DNA of 18,953 nucleotides from Bacteroidota bacterium (GTDB taxonomy: Bacteria > Bacteroidota > Bacteroidia > Sphingobacteriales > Sphingobacteriaceae), in NCBI GenBank assembly GCA_025355225.1, contig JANYAB010000540.1, forward strand, positions 1 through 18,953. Direction: 5' to 3'. The notes under the pieces are model-generated. The model ran no database searches. It saw only the letters and a program-made list of their open reading frames with translations, and was not told the origin of the DNA. Position 1 is the stretch's first letter. Every line of letters begins with the position of its first letter. Shown piece by piece: positions 1 through 6,826 of the stretch. The position numbers and the translations under genes were made by a program.

Positions 1-1
1 T

Positions 2-736
2 GTTTACTGGATCATCTTCAATTATATGAAGGCTTTTCCTAATTATCGATACGCCCAGGTGCACATTTCGGAATTGTATAATTTGGAAAAGCATTTATTC
101 GGCATAAATTTCAGGGGGATGTTATTAACTCCAAATGAATACTTTAAAGTAAACAGTTCAACTTTTTTGGACGTGGTTTCGGGTCTGTTCTATGTCTGCT
201 GGGTACCTGTTCCTTTTGTTTTTGGGATACATCTGTTTTTTACAAATAGACGGGAATGTTTGCTATTTACCCTAACCTTTGTACTGGTCAATATCCTGGG
301 ATTTATCATCTATTATCTTTACCCGGCTGCACCTCCATGGTATATCCAGGAGCATGGCTTTACCTTTTATCCGGGGACGCATGAAGGTCCCGCCGGATTG
401 GTACGCTTTGACAATTATTTTCATCTTCACATATTCCAGGGCATTTATACCAAAGGCTCAAATGTGTTTGCAGCCATGCCATCCCTACACTCCTCGTACC
501 CGATAGTTGTTTTTTATTACGCATTAAAAAACAAGCTGGGCTGGATAAATATATTCTTCGGTACAGTAATGATCGGGATATGGTTCGCCGCTGTTTACAC
601 AAGCCATCATTACATTTTAGATGTTATGGCCGGAATATTATGTGCTTTGACTGGAATAGCTTTGTTTAACTTTTTAATGACGCGGTCAAAGTGGCTCAAA
701 AAGTCCATTGATAATTATGAGAACCTGGTAAAATAA
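2..736 (+). CDS. PAP2 superfamily (AUR1/inositolphosphotransferase-like) membrane protein, 5' end cut
   Basis: Integral membrane protein of the PAP2 superfamily, closest to the PAP2_3/AUR1 type. These enzymes hydrolyse or transfer phosphate-containing lipid head groups at the membrane. Counting from the internal ATG at 26, it has several hydrophobic helices (about 46-70, 78-99, 157-167, 175-190, 200-216), a YPAAPPWY motif at 99-106 typical of the AUR1 type, the MPSLH motif with His155, and HxxxD with His195 and Asp199. These are the expected catalytic residues. The frame stays open upstream of the ATG to the window edge, and the extra residues (VYWIIFNY) look like the end of another helix, so the true start probably lies outside. 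Substrate is not determinable: inositol phosphorylceramide synthesis is one possibility because sphingolipids occur in this phylum, and a simple lipid phosphatase is the alternative. Family assignment is firm; specific function is not. Confidence 0.85.
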   Translation, partial: VYWIIFNYMKAFPNYRYAQVHISELYNLEKHLFGINFRGMLLTPNEYFKVNSSTFLDVVSGLFYVCWVPVPFVFGIHLFFTNRRECLLFTLTFVLVNILGFIIYYLYPAAPPWYIQEHGFTFYPGTHEGPAGLVRFDNYFHLHIFQGIYTKGSNVFAAMPSLHSSYPIVVFYYALKNKLGWINIFFGTVMIGIWFAAVYTSHHYILDVMAGILCALTGIALFNFLMTRSKWLKKSIDNYENLVK

Positions 737-916
737 TATTAATGGGGAATTTATTGTACTAATTACCATACTCAGTTTGCCTTTTTTCTAAATCCGATAT
801 AGTATAAATAACTTTATTTATAGCTCTATCTTCAATTAACAGAGTATTATCTATAAAATTCAAACAAAACCTGTATGGTACAGATAAAGGCATAGGATTT
901 GATATACTATGCTTGT

Positions 917-1711
917 ATGAAGAAACCTATATTATTGATCCTATTCATATCATTTGCCTTTAACCTTTTTGCTGCCGGTATCAGCCCTGACAGTTTAAAG
1001 CAGCGGGCTATCCAAATCAGCACCAACAATGTTGACACGTTAAAAAGGCAACTTGAATCAACAACAAATGATTCGCTGAAAGCTCCGATATATACTCAAA
1101 TAGCCCTTCAATATTTAAAGTGCGATACCGTCAGCAATAAAAAAACGAGGCTGGCCTATCAGAATGCAGCTATTAGTAATACCATGTCTGCTCTTCATAT
1201 ATATTCAAAGTATAATGATACCACGGGCTTGCGTATAAGTTTTGATAATCTGACTAAAGCATACCATGCACAACATAAATACAGCCAGGCCAAATGGTTT
1301 ATATTGCAATCGAACACTCTGTCGCGATACAAAAATGACAATCCCAACATTATAACTTCCCTGCTCGAACTGGCGTCTATAAAGTCGGATATTAAAGATT
1401 ACAAACTGGCAATGAGGGATTTAAATGAGGCATTAACCATTTCATCTAAAAATCATTACCCGCAGCAGGAATCAGAAGTTCAGTTAAACTATGCCCTGTT
1501 GTACAATAAGATGAAAAATTATGCAAAAGCTGATATAGCGATGAAAAGGTCACACGCGATAGATGATAGCATAAAAAGAGATGAGGAAACAAAATTAATA
1601 GCAAAACTGGCTAGCAAAGACTCATTACAACAGGTCAAAAAAAAACTTTATACAGTGAGCAGCAAAAGGCTTTACAAAAACAACTCTTCAAAAAGAACAG
1701 CTTTATTGTAG
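917..1711 (+). CDS. Secreted TPR-repeat protein (0-frame part of a frameshifted gene)
   Basis: Starts with a clear signal peptide (MKKPILLILFISFAFNLFAAG). I prefer the ATG at 917 over the upstream in-frame ATG at 899 because it puts the lysines directly at the N terminus. The rest is helical, with degenerate tetratricopeptide repeats covering roughly residues 55-225; DYKLAMRDLNEAL and NYAKADIAMKRSHAID are the clearest units. The family usually acts as a periplasmic sensor or scaffold arm in front of a membrane helix and a signalling domain. In this frame the protein ends after about 20 basic, low-complexity residues following a run of nine A (1637-1645), which is not a natural TPR end. The expected coiled coil and membrane helix follow in the -1 frame (see 1637-1812). 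There is no recognised function or partner; neighbours on both sides look independent. Confidence 0.75.
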   Translation: MKKPILLILFISFAFNLFAAGISPDSLKQRAIQISTNNVDTLKRQLESTTNDSLKAPIYTQIALQYLKCDTVSNKKTRLAYQNAAISNTMSALHIYSKYNDTTGLRISFDNLTKAYHAQHKYSQAKWFILQSNTLSRYKNDNPNIITSLLELASIKSDIKDYKLAMRDLNEALTISSKNHYPQQESEVQLNYALLYNKMKNYAKADIAMKRSHAIDDSIKRDEETKLIAKLASKDSLQQVKKKLYTVSSKRLYKNNSSKRTALL

Positions 1712-1812
1712 TCCTGATACTTGTCATCCTCTTAATTACCGTTGCTTTATTCTTTCTTTACAAGCGCAAACGGCCTGGACTTTGGCGGTCAAAAATCAAA
1801 CGCATCCATTGA
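1637..1812 (+). pseudogene. -1 frame continuation of the TPR gene: coiled coil and membrane helix after an A9 run
   Basis: Reading in the -1 frame from the run of nine A at 1637-1645 continues smoothly as LYSEQQKALQKQLFKKNSF, then a hydrophobic helix (FIVVLILVILLITVALFFLY), then a basic tail (KRKRPGLWRSKIKRIH) ending at TGA 1810-1812. The joined product would be about 298 residues: signal peptide, TPRs, short coiled coil, one membrane helix, 16-residue cytoplasmic tail. This is the normal front half of the TPR-transmembrane kinases and regulators common in Bacteroidota, but no kinase or DNA-binding domain follows. Either the gene is broken by a one-base loss, or the A9 run supports ribosomal or transcriptional slippage, or the read contains a homopolymer error. 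Confidence 0.7.
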
Positions 1813-1845
1813 TCTTAACAAAAGCCACAAATAGGGCAAATAGCC

Positions 1846-1853
1846 TAACTTTG
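1846..1853 (+). promoter_or_regulatory. Bacteroidota -7 box (TAACTTTG) for the CAP lipoprotein
   Basis: Exact match to the TAnnTTTG -7 consensus of the Bacteroidota primary sigma factor, 35 bp before the ATG at 1889. This would give a leader of about 30 nt. No good TTG -33 element is seen at the usual distance, so the call rests on the -7 box alone. Confidence 0.5.
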
Positions 1854-1888
1854 ATTAAACTACCTGTCCAATTGAGTGTCTTATAATT

Positions 1889-2461
1889 ATGAAACGATTA
1901 TTTTTTGGAGGACTGATCACACTGATTATTTTTTTAGCATGTATTCCGATAGAACCTCCGCAGCAAAAGGAAGAACGGTTTAAGCAGGAGTTTTTAGATT
2001 ACATAAACCAGGCAAGACACGATGGCTGCAATTGTGGACATACCTATATGCCACCTGCACCGCCATTGATTTGGAACGATCAGCTGGAAATTGCAGCATT
2101 AGGCCATGCGGAAGACATGGCCACCAAAAATTATTTTAGCCATACCAGCAAAGATGGCAGAAGCATGGCCGACCGTATAACGTATGCAGGCTATTATTTT
2201 AAAGGGTACAAAAGCTTTACCGTTGGCGAAAATATAGCCTCCGGTCAGTTAAATATTCCCGAAGTGATGACCGGCTGGCTAAAAAGCGAGGGGCATTGCA
2301 AAAACCTGATGAACCCGGCCTTTAAAGAGGTTGGCGTGGCGCAGTTCCGGAATTATTGGGTACAGGATTTTGGCGGCAGGGAATCTTTTTCTCCCGAAGT
2401 GCAAAAATTGATAAAAAGTGGTAAGTATAGGCTGATACAAAAGGAAGGGCCGGGGCATTAA
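1889..2461 (+). CDS. CAP-domain (SCP/YkwD-like) lipoprotein
   Basis: A 190-residue exported protein. The N terminus MKRLFFGGLITLIIFLAC looks like a lipoprotein signal with Cys18 as the lipidated residue, although Phe at -3 is not ideal for a lipobox. The CAP domain spans about residues 33-165, with the usual cleft residues His85 (YFSH), Glu114 (GEN) and His136 (EGHCKNLM). WVQDFG at 157-162 is the conserved closing strand. CAP proteins of bacteria are secreted or envelope-bound; a general enzymatic role is not established, and binding of ligands or cell-wall roles have been proposed. Cys47, Cys49 and Cys137 could form a disulphide. The downstream gene is convergent, with only 11 bp between the two stop codons and no terminator hairpin visible. 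Confidence 0.9.
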   Translation: MKRLFFGGLITLIIFLACIPIEPPQQKEERFKQEFLDYINQARHDGCNCGHTYMPPAPPLIWNDQLEIAALGHAEDMATKNYFSHTSKDGRSMADRITYAGYYFKGYKSFTVGENIASGQLNIPEVMTGWLKSEGHCKNLMNPAFKEVGVAQFRNYWVQDFGGRESFSPEVQKLIKSGKYRLIQKEGPGH

Positions 2462-2472
2462 CATTTCTATTT

Positions 2473-3150
2473 TTACCACCCCATCAATCCCATTACCCTA
2501 ATAAATTCCTCCTGCAAAGGCGCATAAATAATCGAAGCATTATTAGTGACCGGATGATTGAACGACAAAGACGACGCATGCAGCAACATAGTTTCCATCC
2601 CCCATCTATCCTTAAATAATTTATTTTGTTTGTTGCAACCGTGCGTACGGTCGCCAATGATAGGATGAAAAATATGGCTGAAATGTTTTCTTAACTGATG
2701 CATGCGCCCTGTGGCTGGTGTAGCCTCAACCAACGAATATCTTGACGTTGGATGCGCGCCGAGAGCCACATCCAGCTCCGCTCGTTTTAGCGTGCGGTAA
2801 GTGGTAAAAGCTTCCTGTAAAGTGCCGTTTTCTTTTCTTAGTGGGTAATCGATATCTTCACTATCTGGCGTGTGCCCCCGAACAATGGCCAAATATTTTT
2901 TACTTACCAGGTTTTCGGCAAATTGCTTTTGCATCGTTATTTCAACCTGTTTATCAAAGGCGAACAGTAATACACCTCCTGTTTTTCTATCGAGACGGTG
3001 TACCGGGTTTACCTTCTGCCTTATCTGGTCCCGCAATAATTGTAATGCAAACTCTTCAGCATCAGCAGCAATTGGTGACCTGTGTACCAGCAACCCATGT
3101 GGCTTATTGATGGCGATTAGATGCTCGTCCCTGAATATAATATCCAGCAT
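2473..3150 (-). CDS. truC: tRNA pseudouridine-65 synthase TruC (RluA family)
   Basis: A 225-residue RluA-family pseudouridine synthase. The catalytic motif HRLDR has Asp54 as the nucleophile. Further TruC-type signatures are NKPHGLLVHRS at 15-25, TGRMHQLRKHFSH, HPIIGDRTHG, and MLLHASSLSFNHPV near the C terminus. From memory of E. coli TruC, the order, spacing and Asp54 position match well; the protein is shorter than the 260-residue E. coli enzyme mainly at the C terminus. TruC converts U65 in some tRNAs to pseudouridine. The start codon ATG (3148-3150) follows the TAA of the upstream DUF1456 gene with no gap, so the two are almost certainly cotranscribed and probably translationally coupled. 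A different RNA target within the RluA family cannot be excluded. Confidence 0.88.
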   Translation of the reverse strand: MLDIIFRDEHLIAINKPHGLLVHRSPIAADAEEFALQLLRDQIRQKVNPVHRLDRKTGGVLLFAFDKQVEITMQKQFAENLVSKKYLAIVRGHTPDSEDIDYPLRKENGTLQEAFTTYRTLKRAELDVALGAHPTSRYSLVEATPATGRMHQLRKHFSHIFHPIIGDRTHGCNKQNKLFKDRWGMETMLLHASSLSFNHPVTNNASIIYAPLQEEFIRVMGLMGW

Positions 3151-3402
3151 TTAACTGTCCTGTTTTTTTGGATCAGGTTTTCTTTCCATGGGTCCGCGTT
3201 TGTAAATGACAAGCCCGTTTAAAAAATTTCTCAATAGCTGGTCTCCGCAGGGCTTAAAATTCGGATGATCTTTGTCGCGAAAGATAGCCCCAAGCTCTGT
3301 TTTAGTAGTCGCAAAATTCACCAGGCTGCATATATGAACAATATCATCGTCTCTGAGACTTAAGGCCACGCGCAGTTTTTTCATTATATCATTATTGCTC
3401 AT
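3151..3402 (-). CDS. DUF1456 (YehS-like) protein, single-repeat form
   Basis: An 83-residue cytoplasmic protein. The sequence starts MSNNDIMKKLRVALSLRDDDI and contains DHPNFKPCGDQLLRNFLNGL, the recognisable signature of the DUF1456 family. E. coli YehS, as I recall it, has two tandem copies of this unit in about 156 residues. This protein has one copy, resembling the second YehS repeat, followed by a charged tail rich in Lys and Pro. The function of the family is unknown. It is the first gene of a two-gene minus-strand unit with truC, which may hint at an RNA-related role, but that is inference. A -7 box lies just upstream at 3424-3431. Confidence 0.85.
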   Translation of the reverse strand: MSNNDIMKKLRVALSLRDDDIVHICSLVNFATTKTELGAIFRDKDHPNFKPCGDQLLRNFLNGLVIYKRGPMERKPDPKKQDS

Positions 3403-3423
3403 CTTAACTATATTATATTATTG

Positions 3424-3431
3424 CAAAGTTA
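3424..3431 (-). promoter_or_regulatory. Bacteroidota -7 box (TAACTTTG on minus strand) for DUF1456-truC
   Basis: The plus strand reads CAAAGTTA, the exact reverse complement of a TAnnTTTG box, 22 bp before the ATG at 3402. Predicted leader is about 15-20 nt. No convincing -33 element is visible. Confidence 0.5.
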
Positions 3432-3514
3432 GCAGATTAAGATCGAACCAGGCATTCTTTTAACTTACCGGTAACAGACTTCCCACTTAAAATTCACGAC
3501 TTAGTACTTATTGC

Positions 3515-3522
3515 TACCTTTG
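3515..3522 (+). promoter_or_regulatory. Bacteroidota -7 box (TACCTTTG) for the helicase-like gene
   Basis: Exact TAnnTTTG match. It implies transcription starts near 3526-3530. This is downstream of the longest possible start codon (TTG 3511) and so argues for one of the later in-frame starts, TTG 3532 or GTG 3541. No clear -33 TTG element is present. Confidence 0.45.
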
Positions 3523-3540
3523 CAGCTAAATTTGAAACAA

Positions 3541-4839
3541 GTGTGGGCAGATAAATTAAAACTCAATAAACAATTAATACGTTCCGTAACTGAAGCTGGT
3601 TACTTTACCCCTAAAGAAGTACAGCTGAGAACGCTGACCAGGATAATTGGCGGACAAGATATTATAGTTACTTCACCAGAAGGAAGCGGAAAAACTACGG
3701 CTTATATACTGGGCGTATTAATGCGCTTAAAACATGGTTTTGAAGAAGCCCCGAGTGCATTTATCTTAGTCCCAACCAAGGAAAAAGTATTGGAAGTCAT
3801 CGCACGCTTTGAAGTTCTAAATAAAAATTCGACAATTCGTGTCGTAGGTTTATATCATGAGACATCCATGCAAACTCAGCTTGATGCACTTGCGGATGGA
3901 GCCGATATAGTAGTGGCCACTCCTGACAGGGCCCGCGCCATCTATTTAAAGCTTGGTTTAAACCTCAATAAGATCATGATGTTTATAGTGGATGATGCTA
4001 CCGAGATCATTAAACAAGGCACGCAGTTACCGGTTGCAGAATTAGCCAATAGCATCGTCAAGTGCCAGCACCTTATTTTTACCGAAGTAATGCACGGCAA
4101 ATTGCAACAGATGACAGATCTTTTTATGAACATGCCGGCTTTAATTGAGGTTGAAGGATTAGGCGAGTCAAAAACCGAGATACATAGTCAGCTTTTATAT
4201 TATGTACCAAATTTCAGAACAAAGCTTAACCTGCTAAGTCTATTGCTCGACGATGCTGAAGTATATACAAAGGCAGTAGTATTTGTAAATACGCGGCTGA
4301 CAGCAGAAAAAGTTTACAACAGTTTACGCCAGGATATAAAGGGGGAAGTTGCCATTCTAAATCCGATGATGTTTGAAACTAAAGGATTGGTATCCATTGA
4401 AGAATTTAAAACACAAAATGAGATCAGGGTTTTGATTATCGCTAACGAATTACAGGGCCCGGTCGACCTTGATAGCATACCTTTCCTCTTTCATTTTGAA
4501 CTGCCTGAAGAAAAAGAAATATTTATTAACAGGATGATCAAAACGGAAGGAGACATCGCTAAATCATTAGCTATCACTTTTACTACCGATATGGAGTTAG
4601 ATATAGTAAAGAAAATTGAGCAAGCCATTGGTCAGAAAATTGAAATAAATGAATTACCAGCCGAACTTTTAGTTGTTAAAGAACACAAGGATAATAAGAC
4701 CACTAAGCAGACTGTTACAGCAAAAACTAACATCGAAACGGGCGGCGGAGCTTTCCACGAAAAGAAGGAAAGCAACAAAAAAGACTATAACTATAGTGGC
4801 GGTACCAAAGCCAAAATGAACAAGAAGAAAAAACACTAA
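3541..4839 (+). CDS. Degenerate DEAD-box helicase-like protein
   Basis: About 432 residues with the two-RecA layout of DEAD-box RNA helicases but several key motifs altered. Seen from GTG 3541: Walker A SPEGSGKTT (Lys51) is intact; LVPTKE and VATPDRA match motifs Ia and Ib; motif II reads VDDAT instead of DEAD (151-154); motif III reads FTEVM instead of SAT; motif IV region VVFVNTRLTAEK is normal; motif VI reads FINRMIKTEG instead of HRIGRTGR. ATP binding looks possible, hydrolysis and unwinding doubtful. The tail (about 385-432) is Lys-rich and disordered, ending KKKKH, typical of RNA-binding extensions. The start is uncertain: the frame is open to TTG 3511, but that codon precedes the predicted transcription start, so I chose GTG 3541, which leaves MWADKLKLNKQ as the N terminus. 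It is followed after 4 bp by a small gene, so an operon is likely. Probably an RNA-associated scaffold; this is inference. Confidence 0.8.
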   Translation: MWADKLKLNKQLIRSVTEAGYFTPKEVQLRTLTRIIGGQDIIVTSPEGSGKTTAYILGVLMRLKHGFEEAPSAFILVPTKEKVLEVIARFEVLNKNSTIRVVGLYHETSMQTQLDALADGADIVVATPDRARAIYLKLGLNLNKIMMFIVDDATEIIKQGTQLPVAELANSIVKCQHLIFTEVMHGKLQQMTDLFMNMPALIEVEGLGESKTEIHSQLLYYVPNFRTKLNLLSLLLDDAEVYTKAVVFVNTRLTAEKVYNSLRQDIKGEVAILNPMMFETKGLVSIEEFKTQNEIRVLIIANELQGPVDLDSIPFLFHFELPEEKEIFINRMIKTEGDIAKSLAITFTTDMELDIVKKIEQAIGQKIEINELPAELLVVKEHKDNKTTKQTVTAKTNIETGGGAFHEKKESNKKDYNYSGGTKAKMNKKKKH

Positions 4840-4843
4840 ACAG

Positions 4844-5068
4844 ATGACAGAACCCTTTGATATTGAATCAGGTGCTATAACCTACTCCGTATTCCCTGAA
4901 GGCGAAGATATTTATGCTATTTTTAAAGACGGTATTGAGTATATGAAAATACAGAAAGACACAGCTGAGCACTGGCTTAAGTTGGATCCGGAAACCGAGA
5001 TGCCGCTTTTCGACAACAATGAGGAAGCAAACATGCTGGGTCGCGAAATTGAGGCTCACCAGGAATAG
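4844..5068 (+). CDS. Small acidic protein of unknown function
   Basis: A 74-residue protein beginning MTEPFDIESGAITYSVFPEG. It is rich in Glu and Asp, with no signal peptide or membrane segment. The pattern looks like a short beta-rich fold (ITYSVFP, IYAIFKDG, EYMKIQKD) followed by an acidic helical end (NNEEANMLGREIEAHQE). I do not recognise the family. The ATG lies 4 bp after the stop of the helicase-like gene, so the two are almost certainly cotranscribed. Its strong negative charge contrasts with the basic tail of the helicase-like protein, which would suit a direct interaction, but that is speculation. The coding frame is convincing because of this spacing and its composition. Confidence 0.7.
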   Translation: MTEPFDIESGAITYSVFPEGEDIYAIFKDGIEYMKIQKDTAEHWLKLDPETEMPLFDNNEEANMLGREIEAHQE

Positions 5069-5114
5069 GATAATTTAAGCCATCATAAAATCATTCGGAT
5101 AAATTGATTGAAAT

Positions 5115-5163
5115 GTTTAGTTTTATAACGACGGCTTTAAGCCCCATCGATATAAAACTAAAC
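5115..5163. repeat. 49-bp nested inverted repeat (hairpin element) before the acetyltransferase gene
   Basis: Perfect 13-bp outer arms, GTTTAGTTTTATA (5115-5127) and TATAAAACTAAAC (5151-5163). Inside are a short CGA/TCG pair and a core palindrome GGCTTTAAGCC (5133-5143). Almost the whole 49 bp can pair with itself. It ends 21 bp before ATG 5185 and 47 bp after the previous stop, so it lies in the leader or promoter of the acetyltransferase gene. There is no T-tail after it on either strand. A REP- or MITE-like mobile palindrome is the best guess. Confidence 0.7.
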
Positions 5164-5184
5164 GCTATTTCATAATTTAACCAT

Positions 5185-6333
5185 ATGGCTGTAACACAGG
5201 CTGACGACTTTCAGCAAACCCGTACCCGGCTTTATTCATTAGATGCCCTGCGTGGCTTTGACATGTTAATGATCATGGGAGCCGATGAGTTATTTCATAG
5301 TATTGCCCATGCCACCAACTCACCATTTTGGAATACTATTTCCGATCAATTTGAACACCCCTTATGGAACGGCTTTCATGTTTATGATCTGATCTTCCCG
5401 CTATTTCTTTTCATGGCAGGCGTATCCACACCATTTTCTGTAGGCAGAGAGCTGGAAAAGGGAACAAGTCGTGAAAAGTTAATGCTTAGGGTGATCAAAC
5501 GTACTTTGATATTAATACTTTTGGGCCTTTTTGTAAATAACGGGCTAAAAATTATGCCAATTGCGGATATCCGTTTTCCAAGTGTATTGGGCAGGATCGG
5601 TATCGCCTATATGTTTGCCAACTTCATTTATTTGTATTCAAAAGAATGGGCGCAAATTGCCTGGTTTTGGTTTTTTATCATTGGATATTATTTACTCCTG
5701 AAGTTCACTTCAGCGCCCGGTTTTCCACATGGCGACTTAACCCCTCAAGGAAATTTTGCATCTTATGTTGACCGGACTATTTTGCCAGGCAAATTATACG
5801 TGCCATTCCCCGGTACCCATATTAATATGCATGACCCGGAAGGGCTGTTCTCAACTATACCTGCTATTAGCACCGGTTTATTGGGTATTTGGGCAGGTTT
5901 GGTGTTAAAGAGATCCAAGCTGACGCAACAGGCTAAAGCACTGCGCTTAGTTATCGTCGGAATAATATTCCTTGTGCTGGCTCAACTCTGGAACCTGGAT
6001 TTCCCTATCAATAAAAATCTATGGTCAAGCTCATTTGTCCTTCACGTTGGGGGAATAAGCCTTTTATTAATGGCGTTTTTCTATTATATATGTGATGTAT
6101 TAGGGTATCAGAAATGGGCGTTCTTCTTTAAAGTCATCGGCATGAATTCGATATTGATCTATATTTCAGGCCGCATCATAAATTGGCAATTTGCAAACCT
6201 CCATCTTTTTGGATGGCTTGGGCAACTGGCGGGAGAACCATACGGCGCTGTATTACTGGCTATAACTTTGTTATTAGTAAAATGGCTGTTCCTGTACTTC
6301 CTTTATAAAAAGAAAACGTTTCTGCGGGTTTGA
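5185..6333 (+). CDS. NagX/HGSNAT-like membrane acetyltransferase (DUF5009 type)
   Basis: A 382-residue polytopic membrane protein with about ten hydrophobic segments. The N-terminal signature RLYSLDALRGFDM (15-27) and HPLWNGFHVYDLIFPLFLF (58-76) are typical of the bacterial relatives of heparan-alpha-glucosaminide N-acetyltransferase. His58 sits in the HxxWNG context of the human enzyme's acetyl-accepting histidine. Such proteins carry an acetyl group from cytosolic acetyl-CoA across the membrane to an amino sugar or other glycan; the exact acceptor in Bacteroidota is not established. The gene lies next to a fucosidase cluster, consistent with host- or plant-glycan processing, though it faces the neighbouring Dabb gene convergently (28 bp between stops). 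A long hairpin sits just upstream of the start. Confidence 0.85.
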   Translation: MAVTQADDFQQTRTRLYSLDALRGFDMLMIMGADELFHSIAHATNSPFWNTISDQFEHPLWNGFHVYDLIFPLFLFMAGVSTPFSVGRELEKGTSREKLMLRVIKRTLILILLGLFVNNGLKIMPIADIRFPSVLGRIGIAYMFANFIYLYSKEWAQIAWFWFFIIGYYLLLKFTSAPGFPHGDLTPQGNFASYVDRTILPGKLYVPFPGTHINMHDPEGLFSTIPAISTGLLGIWAGLVLKRSKLTQQAKALRLVIVGIIFLVLAQLWNLDFPINKNLWSSSFVLHVGGISLLLMAFFYYICDVLGYQKWAFFFKVIGMNSILIYISGRIINWQFANLHLFGWLGQLAGEPYGAVLLAITLLLVKWLFLYFLYKKKTFLRV

Positions 6334-6361
6334 TAAGGATGAAATAAAAGAAGGTCAAAAA

Positions 6362-6772
6362 TCAAGCGTCTACGGCATCATAAACAATAACCTTTTCCCA
6401 AAGATGACTGCAGTATTTAATAAACTCCAGGTGTATGGGATGATTTTGATATGTCGCTTGTCCCGCCAGGTCGCTAAAAAACATAAGTTCAGATACTGCC
6501 CAGCTATTATCTACCACGTCCCGCTTTTCGGTATTGGCAACTACGCCTACACGAAGTTCGCGCACGGTTTCTATTTTGGATAACGTTTTTACGCCTGCAA
6601 TCAATTGGGCGCGATCTTCTTTTGAAGCTGGATTTTTAAGCCAGAAAAATACGTGATGAACTACCGGGTACTTGTTTTCGATGTTGTTTAAGGGCATTGC
6701 GGATGCAGCAATTGTACCAACTGCCAATGATGCCGTGGTGGCAATAAACTTTCGTCTGTTTGATGTATTCAT
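6362..6772 (-). CDS. Exported Dabb (stress-responsive alpha/beta barrel) domain protein
   Basis: A 136-residue protein with a Tat-like N terminus (NRRKFIATTASLAVGTIAASA), so probably exported in folded form. Residues about 35-133 match the Dabb fold (PF07876 type): VVHHVFFWLKNP at the start of the first strand, VRELRVGVV, WAVSELMFFSDLAGQATYQNHPIHLEFI, and the closing YDAVDA. Dabb domains form dimeric ferredoxin-like barrels and their substrates are mostly unknown. The same fold occurs in L-rhamnose mutarotase, which makes a sugar-related role next to the fucosidase conceivable, but no catalytic residues prove it. It lies 54 bp downstream of the fucosidase gene on the same strand, so the two may be cotranscribed. 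Confidence 0.8.
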   Translation of the reverse strand: MNTSNRRKFIATTASLAVGTIAASAMPLNNIENKYPVVHHVFFWLKNPASKEDRAQLIAGVKTLSKIETVRELRVGVVANTEKRDVVDNSWAVSELMFFSDLAGQATYQNHPIHLEFIKYCSHLWEKVIVYDAVDA

Positions 6773-6826
6773 AATCGATTAAATAAAGTCTTAAATTAAC
6801 AAAATTGTTCTCATTTTCATTAAACG

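Noticed and set aside
360..602. Minus-strand open frame of 80 codons
   Set aside because: Lies entirely inside the PAP2 gene, which has clear catalytic motifs; composition is not protein-like.
6334..6361. Possible terminator between the acetyltransferase and Dabb genes
   Set aside because: Only 28 bp between the stop codons and no stem can be formed.
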